Of a stretch of DNA of 64,000 bases, positions 46,732 through 60,400 are shown one piece after another. The DNA is taken from positions 14,874,698-14,938,697 of the forward strand of contig OZ037765.1 of assembly GCA_964035545.1 (NCBI GenBank), read 5' to 3'. The notes beneath the pieces are model-generated. The model saw nothing but the letters and a program-made list of their open reading frames with translations. It was not told the origin of the DNA and searched no databases. The translations under genes and the position numbers were made by a program. The number at the start of each line of letters is the position of its first letter. Within the stretch, counting starts at the first letter, position 1. This stretch comes from Bugula neritina. Lineage: Eukaryota > Bryozoa > Gymnolaemata > Cheilostomatida > Bugulidae.

Positions 46732-49509
46732 CAACACACTGAAGTATACTGTAATATATATAGAAATGTACTGTAAAATACTTAAACATACGACAACATA
46801 CCAAAAAATATACTGCAACATACTGAATTACACTGCAATATCCTGAAATATACTTCAACAAACTGAAACATACCTAAAAACATTGAAATATACTGAAATA
46901 CAGTGTAGGATATTGAAATACACTGCAACAATTTGGAATATACAGCAACATACCGAAATATATGGTAACCTACTGAAATATGTTGCAAACTACTGAAATA
47001 TACTGCAACATACTGCAACATAATGAAATATACTATAACACACTGGAATAAACTGCAAAATACTGAAATATACTGTAACATACTGAAACATACTGCAACA
47101 TACTGAAATATACTGTAACATACTGAAATATACTGCAAGAAACTGCAATATACTGAAATACACTGTAACATACTGAAATACACTGCAACATACTGCAACA
47201 TACTGACATACACTGGAACATACTGAAATACACTGCAACATACTACAACATACTGAAATACACTGTAACCTACTGAAATATGCTGTAGCACACTGAAATA
47301 TACTACAACATACTGAAATACACTGTGACATACTGAAATACACTGCAACATACTGCAACATACTGCAACATACTGAAATACACTGTAACATATTGAAATA
47401 CACTGCAAAACCTTGAAATATACTCCAACACACTGAAGTATACGGCAACATACTGAAATATACTGCGACACATTGAAATATACTGCAATATACTGAAATA
47501 TGCTGTAGCATACTGAAATATACTGTAACACACCGTAATACACTGCAACATACTGCAACATACTGACATACACTGGAACATACTGAAATACACTCCAACA
47601 TACTACAACATACTGAAATACACTGTAACCTACTGAAATATGCTGTAGCACACTGAAATATACTGCAACATACTGAAATATAATGAAAGTTACTACAACA
47701 TACTGAAATACACTGTGACATACTGATATACACTGCAACATACTGCAACATACTGCAACCTACTGCAATATACTGAAATACACTGTAACAGACTGAAATG
47801 TACTGTAACACACTGACATATACTGCAACACATTGAAATATACCGCAACATACTGAAATATGCTGTAGCACACTGAAATACACTGCAACTCACTATAATA
47901 TAGTGTAATATACAGAAATGTACTGTAACATACTGAAATATACTGTAACATACTGAAATCTACTGCAACATACTGAAGTACACTGCAACATACTGCAACA
48001 TACGGAAATACACTGTAACATATTGAAATACACGACAACACATTGAAATATACTGCAACAGACTGAAGGATACGGCAACATACTGAAATATACTGCGACA
48101 CATTGAAATATACTGCAACATACTGAAATATGCTGTATCATACTGAAATATACTGTAACACACTGTAAAATACTGCAACATACTGCAACATACTGCCTTA
48201 CACTGGAACATACTGAAATACACTGCAACATACTACAACATACTGAAATACACTGTACCCTACTGAAATATGCTGTAGCACACTGAAATATACTGCAACA
48301 TACTGAAATATAATGCAAGTTACTACAACATACTGAAATACACTGTGACATACTGGGATACACTGCAACATACTGCAACATACTGCAACATCTTGAAATA
48401 CACTGTAACCTGCTGAAATACACTGTAGCATATTGAAATACGCTGCAACACATTGAAATATACTGCAACATACCGAAATATATGGTAAACTACTGAAATA
48501 TACTGTATCACATTGAAAAATGCTGCAACATACTGAAATATGCTGTAACACACTGAAATATACTGCAAAATACTGAAATACACTGTAACATACTGAAATA
48601 TACTGCAACATACTGAAATACACTGTAACATACTGAAATATACTGCAACATACTGCAACATACTGAAATACACTGTAACGTACTGAAATACACAGCAACA
48701 TACTGCAACATACTGCAACATACTGAAATACGCTGTAATATATTGAATTACACTGCAACACATTGAAATATACTGCAACACACTGAAACATACGGCAACA
48801 TACTGAAATATACTGCAACACACTGAAACATACGGCAACATACTGAAATATACTGCAAAACATTGAAATATACTGCTACATACTGAAACATGCTGTAGCA
48901 TACTGAAATACACTGCAACACACTGAAGTAAACTGTAATATACAGAAATGTACTGTAACATACTGAAACATACGTCAACATACTGAAATGTACTCCAACA
49001 TGCTGAACTATACTGCAACATACTGAAATACACTGTAATAATATTATACTGAATTAAACTGCAACACATTGTAATATACTGCAACATACTGAATCATACA
49101 GCAACATACTGAAATATACTGCAACACATTTAAATATACTGCAACATATTGAAATATGCTGTAGTACCCTGAAATTCACTGCAACTTACTGAAATATAGT
49201 GTAATATACGGAATAGTACTGTAACATACTGAAATATACTGTAACACACTGAAATATGCTGTCATATACTGAAATATACTGTAAATTACTAGAATTATAC
49301 TGCAACATACTGCAACATACTGAAATACACTGTAACCTACTGATATACACTGCAATATACTACAACATACTGAAATACACTGCAACATACTGCAACATAC
49401 TGCAACATACTGAAATACACTGTAACATATTGAAATACACTGCAACATACTGCAACATACTGCAACATACTGCAACATACTGCAACACACTGAAACATAC
49501 GGCAACACA
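45880..49509. repeat. 3.63-kb tandem unit U1
   Basis: First of three tandem units measured from the landmark CTCACATGTACAGCGACAC. Length 3630 bp, exactly 363 basic units. It holds an uninterrupted TE2 target at 47788-47789. Confidence 0.85.
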
Positions 49510-52500
49510 CTCACATGTACAGCGACACATTGAAATATACTGCAACATACTGAAATGTGCTGTAGCATACTGAATACACTGCAACACACTGAAATATACT
49601 GCAACATACTGCAACATACCGAATTACACTGTAACAAACTGAAATACACTCCAACATACTACAACATACTGAAATACACTGTAACATATTGAAATACACC
49701 GCAACACATTGAAATATACTGCAACATACCGAAATATATGGTAAACTACTGAAATATACGGTAACACATTGAAACATACCGCAAAATACTAAAATACACT
49801 GCAACACACTGAAGTATACTGTAATATATATAGAAATGTACTGTAAAATACTTAAACATACGACAACATACCAAAAAATATACTGCAACATACTGAATTA
49901 CACTGCAATATCCTGAAATATACTTCAACATACTGAAACATACCTAAAAACATTGAAATATACTGAAATACAGTGTAGGATATTGAAATACACTGCAACA
50001 ATTTGGAATATACAGCAACATACCGAAATATATGGTAACCTACTGAAATATGTTGCAAACTACTGAAATATACTGCAACATACTGCAACATAATGAAATA
50101 TACTATAACACACTGGAATAAACTGCAAAATACTGAAATATACTGTAACATACTGAAACATACTGCAACATACTGAAATATACTGTAACATACTGAAATA
50201 TACTGCAAGAAACTGCAATATACTGAAATACACTGTAACATACTGAAATACACTGCAACATACTGCAACATACTGACATACACTGGAACATACTGAAATA
50301 CACTGCAACATACTACAACATACTGAAATACACTGTAACCTACTGAAATATGCTGTAGCACACTGAAATATACTACAACATACTGAAATACACTGTGACA
50401 TACTGAAATACACTGCAACATACTGCAACATACTGCAACATACTGAAATACACTGTAACATATTGAAATACACTGCAAAACCTTGAAATATACTCCAACA
50501 CACTGAAGTATACGGCAACATACTGAAATATACTGCGACACATTGAAATATACTGCAATATACTGAAATATGCTGTAGCATACTGAAATATACTGTAACA
50601 CACCGTAATACACTGCAACATACTGCAACATACTGACATACACTGGAACATACTGAAATACACTCCAACATACTACAACATACTGAAATACACTGTAACC
50701 TACTGAAATATGCTGTAGCACACTGAAATATACTGCAACATACTGAAATATAATGAAAGTTACTACAACATACTGAAATACACTGTGACATACTGATATA
50801 CACTGCAACATACTGCAACATACTGCAACCTACTGCAATATACTGAAATACACTGTAACAGACTGAAATGTACTGTAACACACTGACATATACTGCAACA
50901 CATTGAAATATACCGCAACATACTGAAATATGCTGTAGCACACTGAAATACACTGCAACTCACTATAATATAGTGTAATATACAGAAATGTACTGTAACA
51001 TACTGAAATATACTGTAACATACTGAAATCTACTGCAACATACTGAAGTACACTGCAACATACTGCAACATACGGAAATACACTGTAACATATTGAAATA
51101 CACGACAACACATTGAAATATACTGCAACAGACTGAAGGATACGGCAACATACTGAAATATACTGCGACACATTGAAATATACTGCAACATACTGAAATA
51201 TGCTGTATCATACTGAAATATACTGTAACACACTGTAAAATACTGCAACATACTGCAACATACTGCCTTACACTGGAACATACTGAAATACACTGCAACA
51301 TACTACAACATACTGAAATACACTGTACCCTACTGAAATATGCTGTAGCACACTGAAATATACTGCAACATACTGAAATATAATGCAAGTTACTACAACA
51401 TACTGAAATACACTGTGACATACTGGGATACACTGCAACATACTGCAACATACTGCAACATCTTGAAATACACTGTAACCTGCTGAAATACACTGTAGCA
51501 TATTGAAATACGCTGCAACACATTGAAATATACTGCAACATACCGAAATATATGGTAAACTACTGAAATATACTGTATCACATTGAAAAATGCTGCAACA
51601 TACTGAAATATGCTGTAACACACTGAAATATACTGCAAAATACTGAAATACACTGTAACATACTGAAATATACTGCAACATACTGAAATACACTGTAACA
51701 TACTGAAATATACTGCAACATACTGCAACATACTGAAATACACTGTAACGTACTGAAATACACAGCAACATACTGCAACATACTGCAACATACTGAAATA
51801 CGCTGTAATATATTGAATTACACTGCAACACATTGAAATATACTGCAACACACTGAAACATACGGCAACATACTGAAATATACTGCAACACACTGAAACA
51901 TACGGCAACATACTGAAATATACTGCAAAACATTGAAATATACTGCTACATACTGAAACATGCTGTAGCATACTGAAATACACTGCAACACACTGAAGTA
52001 AACTGTAATATACAGAAATGTACTGTAACATACTGAAACATACGTCAACATACTGAAATGTACTCCAACATGCTGAACTATACTGCAACATACTGAAATA
52101 CACTGTAATAATATTATACTGAATTAAACTGCAACACATTGTAATATACTGCAACATACTGAATCATACAGCAACATACTGAAATATACTGCAACACATT
52201 TAAATATACTGCAACATATTGAAATATGCTGTAGTACCCTGAAATTCACTGCAACTTACTGAAATATAGTGTAATATACGGAATAGTACTGTAACATACT
52301 GAAATATACTGTAACACACTGAAATATGCTGTCATATACTGAAATATACTGTAAATTACTAGAATTATACTGCAACATACTGCAACATACTGAAATACAC
52401 TGTAACCTACTGATATACACTGCAATATACTACAACATACTGAAATACACTGCAACATACTGCAACATACTGCAACATACTGAAATACACTGTAACATAT

Positions 52501-52579
52501 TGAAATACACTGCAACATACTGCAACATACTGCAACATACTGCAACATACTGCAACACACTGAAACATACGGCAACACA
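49510..52579. repeat. 3.07-kb tandem unit U2 (560-bp deletion)
   Basis: Same as U1 but 560 bp shorter. The deletion falls at about 49618, where sequence equivalent to 45988 in U1 joins sequence equivalent to 46548. 560 bp is exactly 56 basic units, as expected of unequal exchange or slippage in register. TE2 target empty at 50858-50859. Confidence 0.85.
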
Positions 52580-54487
52580 CTCACATGTACAGCGACACAT
52601 TGAAATATACTGCAACATACTGAAATGTGCTGTAGCATACTGAATACACTGCAACACACTGAAATATACTGCAACATACTGCAACATACTGAAATACACT
52701 GTAACATACTGAAATACACTGCAACATACTGCAACATACTGAAATACACTGGAACATATTGAAACACACTACAACACATTGAAATATACTGCAACACACT
52801 GAAACATACAGCAACATACTGAAATATACTGCGACACATTGAAATATACTGCAACATACTGAAATATGCTGTAGCATACTGTAATATACTGTAACACACT
52901 TTAATATACTGCAACATACTGCAACATACTGACATACACTGGAACATACTGAAATACACTCCAATATACTACAACATACTGAAATACACTGTAACCTACT
53001 GAAATATGCTGTAGCACACCGAAATATACTGCAACATACTGAAATATAATGCAAGTTACTACAACATACTGAAATACACTGTGACATACTGAGATACACT
53101 GCAACATACTGCAACATACTGCAACATACTGCAACATACTGATATACACTGTAACAGACTGAAATGTACTGTAACACACTGAAATATACTGCAACATGCT
53201 GAAATACACTGTAACATACTGAAATATACTGCAACATACTGCAACATACCGAATTACACTGTAACAAACTGAAATACACTCCAACATACTACAACATACT
53301 GAAATACACTGTAACATATTGAAATACACCGCAACACATTGAAATATACTGCAACATACCGAAATATATGGTAAACTACTGAAATATACGGTAACACATT
53401 GAAACATACCGCAAAATACTAAAATACACTGCAACACACTGAAGTATACTGTAATATATATAGAAATGTACTGTAAAATACTTAAACATACGACAACATA
53501 CCAAAAAATATACTGCAACATACTGAATTACACTGCAATATCCTGAAATATACTTCAACATACTGAAACATACCTAAAAACATTGAAATATACTGAAATA
53601 CAGTGTAGGATATTGAAATACACTGCAACAATTTGGAATATACAGCAACATACCGAAATATATGGTAACCTACTGAAATATGTTGCAAACTACTGAAATA
53701 TACTGCAACATACTGCAACATAATGAAATATACTATAACACACTGGAATAAACTGCAAAATACTGAAATATACTGTAACATACTGAAACATACTGCAACA
53801 TACTGAAATATACTGTAACATACTGAAATATACTGCAAGAAACTGCAATATACTGAAATACACTGTAACATACTGAAATACACTGCAACATACTGCAACA
53901 TACTGACATACACTGGAACATACTGAAATACACTGCAACATACTACAACATACTGAAATACACTGTAACCTACTGAAATATGCTGTAGCACACTGAAATA
54001 TACTACAACATACTGAAATACACTGTGACATACTGAAATACACTGCAACATACTGCAACATACTGCAACATACTGAAATACACTGTAACATATTGAAATA
54101 CACTGCAAAACCTTGAAATATACTCCAACACACTGAAGTATACGGCAACATACTGAAATATACTGCGACACATTGAAATATACTGCAATATACTGAAATA
54201 TGCTGTAGCATACTGAAATATACTGTAACACACCGTAATACACTGCAACATACTGCAACATACTGACATACACTGGAACATACTGAAATACACTCCAACA
54301 TACTACAACATACTGAAATACACTGTAACCTACTGAAATATGCTGTAGCACACTGAAATATACTGCAACATACTGAAATATAATGAAAGTTACTACAACA
54401 TACTGAAATACACTGTGACATACTGATATACACTGCAACATACTGCAACATACTGCAACCTACTGCAATATACTGAAATACACTGTA

Positions 54488-54489
54488 AC
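54488..54489. other. TE2 target site duplication, left (AC)
   Basis: Sister units read CACTGTAACAGACTG. Here the left flank ends CACTGTAAC and the right flank begins ACAGACTG, so AC is duplicated. The partner is 55246-55247. Confidence 0.9.
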
Positions 54490-54508
54490 CACAGGATAGT
54501 TAAGGGCA
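54490..54508 (+). repeat. TE2 left TIR
   Basis: CACAGGATAGTTAAGGGCA, identical over 19 bp to the reverse complement of 55227-55245. Similarity stops after base 19. Confidence 0.95.
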
Positions 54509-54900
54509 TCCTCACTAAGAATATCATAAATTTCTCCCAAAATGTAGTTTAGGTTCTTGAATAATACTACTCTGCGGGTGGCATGCGTGTTGCCTACTTG
54601 CAATTGTTTAGCCTAAGATCAAACTACAACCAATAAGCAGCAACCTTCATTAGGGCTGCGTTATCTATCAACATTTCATTATAGGAGCTACATAAACAAA
54701 GTACCAAGCAAGCTATTCATTAAAGCCTGCCAGCTAGCAAGCCTGTAATTAGCATGTACGCGCCAATATCTTCTCATCCCTATGTGCTCATTGAAGCGTG
54801 AAGCACTGCGCGCTGCTAATTTACTATGAAAAAATATGGCATTTTCAGTGTATAAATCACCAATTTGTGGGTAATCTAGAAGAGTTATTGGAAAAAGAAA

Positions 54901-55175
54901 AAAACTTACTCTGGAGAAATACCTCAGGATTCCAGCAGTGCAATTTTTATTCAGATATCATGCTTTGCTGCTGAGATATTTTACTGGTACTGAAAATTCA
55001 GCTTTTCAGGCAAAATTGGCCAAAATTGGGCAGTTTTTTGTCTATAACTTTGCAAAAAAAATTGAAATTGAAATTTCCAAAAAACTTACCCTGGAGAAAA
55101 AGAAGATCTACAGCATAGTTTTTAAATTTTGACTCTAGCACAATTAGATGAGATTTTATTTTACTGGTACTGAAT
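54901..55175 (+). repeat. Internal 180-bp-spaced direct repeat in TE2
   Basis: AAAACTTACTCTGGAGAAA at 54901-54919 returns as AAAACTTACCCTGGAGAAA at 55081-55099. ATTTTACTGGTACTGAA-type sequence near 54977-54994 returns near 55157-55174. Both pairs are exactly 180 bp apart, so the first ~95 bp of each copy are related. This looks like an old tandem duplication inside the element. Confidence 0.75.
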
Positions 55176-55226
55176 TCTTATATGATTACAATGCAAACCT
55201 CAGCAAGGCAGTTGCAGCTAAAAAGT

Positions 55227-55245
55227 TGCCCTTAACTATCCTGTG
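55227..55245 (-). repeat. TE2 right TIR
   Basis: TGCCCTTAACTATCCTGTG, the exact reverse complement of the left TIR. Confidence 0.95.
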
Positions 55246-55247
55246 AC
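55246..55247. other. TE2 target site duplication, right (AC)
   Basis: Right partner of 54488-54489. The satellite unit continues AGACTGAAATG as in the empty sites. Confidence 0.9.
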
Positions 55248-57450
55248 AGACTGAAATGTACTGTAACACACTGACATATACTGCAACACATTGAAATATA
55301 CCGCAACATACTGAAATATGCTGTAGCACACTGAAATACACTGCAACTCACTATAATATAGTGTAATATACAGAAATGTACTGTAACATACTGAAATATA
55401 CTGTAACATACTGAAATCTACTGCAACATACTGAAGTACACTGCAACATACTGCAACATACGGAAATACACTGTAACATATTGAAATACACGACAACACA
55501 TTGAAATATACTGCAACAGACTGATGGATACGGCAACATACTGAAATATACTGCGACACATTGAAATATACTGCAACATACTGAAATATGCTGTAGCATA
55601 CTGAAATATACTGTAACACACTGTAAAATACTGCAACATACTGCAACATACTGCCTTACACTGGAACATACTGAAATACACTGCAACATACTACAACATA
55701 CTGAAATACACTGTACCCTACTGAAATATGCTGTAGCACACTGAAATATACTGCAACATACTGAAATATAATGCAAGTTACTACAACATACTGAAATACA
55801 CTGTGACATACTGGGATACACTGCAACATACTGCAACATACTGCAACATCTTGAAATACACTGTAACCTGCTGAAATACACTGTAGCATATTGAAATACG
55901 CTGCAACACATTGAAATATACTGCAACATATCGAAATATATGGTAAACTACTGAAATATACTGTATCACATTGAAAAATGCTGCAACATACTGAAATATG
56001 CTGTAACACACTGAAATATACTGCAAAATACTGAAATACACTGTAACATACTGAAATATACTGCAACATACTGAAATACACTGTAACATACTGAAATATA
56101 CTGCAACATACTGCAACATACTGAAATACACTGTAACGTACTGAAATACACAGCAACATACTGCAACATACTGCAACATACTGAAATACGCTGTAACATA
56201 TTGAATTACACTGCAACACATTGAAATATACTGCAACACACTGAAACATACGGCAACATACTGAAATATACTGCAACACACTGAAACATACGGCAACATA
56301 CTGAAATATACTGCAAAACATTGAAATATACTGCTACATACTGAAACATGCTGTAGCATACTGAAATACACTGCAACACACTGAAGTAAACTGTAATATA
56401 CAGAAATGTACTGTAACATACTGAAACATACGTCAACATACTGAAATGTACTCCAACATGCTGAACTATACTGCAACATACTGAAATACACTGTAATAAT
56501 ATTATACTGAATTAAACTGCAACACATTGTAATATACTGCAACATACTGAATCATACAGCAACATACTGAAATATACTGCAACACATTTAAATATACTGC
56601 AACATATTGAAATATGCTGTAGTACCCTGAAATTCACTGCAACTTACTGAAATATAGTGTAATATACGGAATAGTACTGTAACATACTGAAATATACTGT
56701 AACACACTGAAATATGCTGTCACATACTGAAATATCCTGTAAATTACTAGAATTATACTGCAACATACTGCAACATACTGAAATACACTGTAACCTACTG
56801 ATATACACTGCAATATACTACAACATACTGAAATACACTGCAACATACTGCAACATACTGCAACATACTGAAATACACTGTAACATATTGAAATACACTG
56901 CAACATACTGCAACATACTGCAACATACTGCAACATACTGCAACACACTGAAACATACGGCAACACACTCACATGTACAGCGACACATTGAAATATACTG
57001 CAACATGCTGAAATATGCTGTAGCATACTGAATACACTGCAACACACTGAAATATACTGCAACATACTGCAACATACTGAAATACACTGTAACATACTGA
57101 AATACACTGCAACATACTGAAATACACTGGAACATATTGAAACACACTACAACACATTGAAATATACTGCAACACACTGAAACATACAGCAACATACTGA
57201 AATATACTGCGACACATTGAAATATACTGCAACATACTGAAATATGCTGTAGCATACTGTAATATACTGTAACACACTTTAATATACTGCAACATACTGC
57301 AACATACTGACATACACTGGAACATACTGAAATACACTCCAATATACTACAACATACTGAAATACACTGTAACCTACTGAAATATGCTGTAGCACACCGA
57401 AATATACTGCAACATACTGAAATATAATGCAAGTTACTACAACATACTGA

Positions 57451-60400
57451 AATACACTGTGACATACTGAGATACACTGCAACATACTGCAACATACTGC
57501 AACATACTGCAACATACTGATATACACTGTAACAGACTGAAATGTACTGTAACACACTGAAATATACTGCAACATGCTGAAATACACTGTAACATACTGA
57601 AATATACTGCAACATACTGCAACATACCGAATTACACTGTAACAAACTGAAATACACTCCAACATACTACAACATACTGAAATACACTGTAACGTATTGA
57701 AATACACCGCAACACATTGAAATATACTGCAACACACTGAAATATACTGCAACATACTGCAACATAATGAAATATACTATAACACACTGGAATAAACTGC
57801 AAAATACTGAAATATACTGTAACATACTGAAACATACTGCAACATACCGAAATATACTGTAACATTCTAAAATATACTGCAAGATACTGCAATATACTGA
57901 AATACACTGTAACATACTGAAATACACTGCAACATACTGCAACATACTGACATACACTGGAACATACTGAAATACACTGCAACATACTACAACATACTGA
58001 AATACACTGTAACCTACTGAAATATGCTGTAGCACACTGAAATATACTGCAACATACTGAAATATAATGCAAGTTACTACAACATACTGAAATACACTGT
58101 GACATACTGAAATACACTGCAACATACTGCAACATACTGCAACATACTGAAATACACTGTAACATATTGAAATACACTGCAAAACCTTGAAATATACTCC
58201 AACACACTGAAGTATACGGCAACATACCGAAATATACTGCGACACATTGAAATATACTGCAACATACTGAAATATGCTGTAGCATACTGAAATATACTGT
58301 AACACACTGTAATATACTGCAACATACTGCAACATACTGACATACACTGGAACATACTGAAATACACTCCAACATACTACAACATACTGAAATACACTGT
58401 AACCTACTGAAATATGCTGTAGCACACTGAAATATACTGCAACATACTGAAATACAATGAAAGTTACTACAACATACTGAAATACACTGTGACATACTGA
58501 TATACACTGCAACATACTGCAACATACTGCAACCTACTGCAACATACTGAAATACACTGTAACAGACTGAAATGTACTGTAACACACTGACATATACTGC
58601 AACACATTGAAATATACCGCAACATACTGAAATATGCTGTAGCACACTGAAATACACTGCAACTCACTATAATATAGTGTAATATACAGAAATGTACTGT
58701 AACATACTGAAATATACTGTAACATACTGAAATCTACTGCAACATACTGAAGTACACTGCAACATACTGCAACATACGGAAATACACTGTAACATATTGA
58801 AATACACGACAACACATTGAAATATACTGCAACAGACTGAAGGATACGGCAACATACTGAAATATACTGCGACACATTGAAATATACTGCAACATACTGA
58901 ATTATGCTGTAGCATACTGAAATATACTGTAACACACTGTAAAATACTGCAACATACTGCAACATACTGACATACACTGGAACATACTGAAATACACTGC
59001 AACATACTACAACATACTGAAATACACTGTACCCTACTGAAATATGCTGTAGCACACTGAAATATACTGCAACATACTGAAATATAATGCAAGTTACTAC
59101 AACATACTGAAATACACTGTGACATACTCGGATACACTGCAACATACGGCAACATACTGCAACATACTGAAATACACTGTAACCTGCTGAAATACACTGC
59201 AACACACTACAACATACTGAAATACACTGTAACATTATGAATTACACTGCAACACATTGAAAAATACTGCAACATATCGAAATATATGGTAAACAACTGA
59301 AATATACCGTAACACATCGCAAAATACTGCAACATACTGAAATATACTGTAACACACTGAAATATACTGCAACATACTGAAATACATTGTAACATACTGA
59401 AATATACTGCAACATACTGCAACATACTGAAATACATTGTAACATACTGAAATACACTGCAACATACTGCAACATACTGAAATACACTGTAACATATTGA
59501 AGTGCACTGCAACACATTGAAACATACTGCAACACACTGAAACATACGGCAATATACTGAAATATACTGCAGCACATTGAAATATACTGCAACATAGTCA
59601 AATAGAATGCAAGATACTGTAACATTCTGAAACACACTGTGAGATACTGAAAAACACTGTGACATACTTAAATACACTGCAACATACTGCAACATACTGA
59701 AATACACTGCAACACATTGAAATAAACCGCAACATACTTAAATATACGGTAACATACTGAAATATACTGTAACTCATTGAAAAACATTGCAACATACTGA
59801 AACATACCGAAATATGCTGTAGCACACTGAAATACACCGCAGTTCACTGAAAAATAGTGTAATATACGGAAATGTACCGTAACATACTGAAATATACTGT
59901 AACAGACTGAAATGTACTTTAACACACTGAAATATACTGCAACATGCTGAAATACACTGTAACATACTGAAATATACTGCAACATACTGCAACATACCGA
60001 ATTACACTGTAACAAACTGAAATACACTCCAACATACTACAACATACTGAAATACACTGTAACATATTGAAATACACCGCAACACATTGAAATATACTGC
60101 AACATACCGAAATATATGGTAAACTACTGAAATATACGGTAACACATTGAAACATACCGCAAAATACTAAAATACACTGCAACACACTGAAGTATACTGT
60201 AATATATATAGAAATGTACTGTAAAATACTTAAACATACGACAACATACCAAAAAATATACTGCAACATACTGAATTACACTGCAATATCCTGAAATATA
60301 CTTCAACATACTGAAACATACCTAAAAACATTGAAATATACTGAAATACAGTGTAGGATATTGAAATACACTGCAACAATTTGGAATATACAGCAACATA

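Larger units (their letters stand above)
20594..54489. repeat. Decanucleotide satellite array, middle segment
   Basis: The same 10-bp satellite resumes exactly after the first element, starting with its AA target duplicate, and runs unbroken for 33.9 kb to the second element. Unit orientation is unchanged. This segment carries the clearest higher-order structure: a copy of 1-5763 at its start, the alternating ~5.2-kb B and C blocks from about 31.2 to 46.7 kb, and the first copies of a 3.63-kb tandem unit from 45880. No coding, RNA or regulatory feature can be supported inside it. Confidence 0.97.
54490..55245. mobile_element. 756-bp MITE-like DNA transposon (TE2)
   Basis: Non-satellite island bounded by perfect 19-bp terminal inverted repeats, CACAGGATAGTTAAGGGCA, and by AC on each side. 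The empty site is present twice in sister units, at 47788-47789 and 50858-50859. Alignment to the unit at 49510 shifts from +3630 to +4388 across the island, a gain of 758, equal to 756 plus 2. No plausible coding frame is present; the longest, 64 codons at 54938-55132, is lysine- and phenylalanine-rich low-complexity sequence. The tips resemble those of TE1 (CACAG, then TTAAGG at 11-16 and CAT at 18-20), and both duplications are 2 bp, so a shared transposase source is likely. Confidence 0.93.
52580..56967. repeat. 3.63-kb tandem unit U3, interrupted by TE2
   Basis: Full-length copy like U1 plus 758 bp (TE2 and its 2-bp duplication), total 4388. The two halves, 52580-54489 and 55246-56967, are collinear with U1 and U2, so TE2 inserted into an already formed unit. 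Confidence 0.88.

Noticed and set aside
54938-55132. 64-codon open frame in TE2
   Set aside because: Low-complexity Lys/Phe/Ile-rich translation of AT-rich sequence that spans the boundary of an internal direct repeat.
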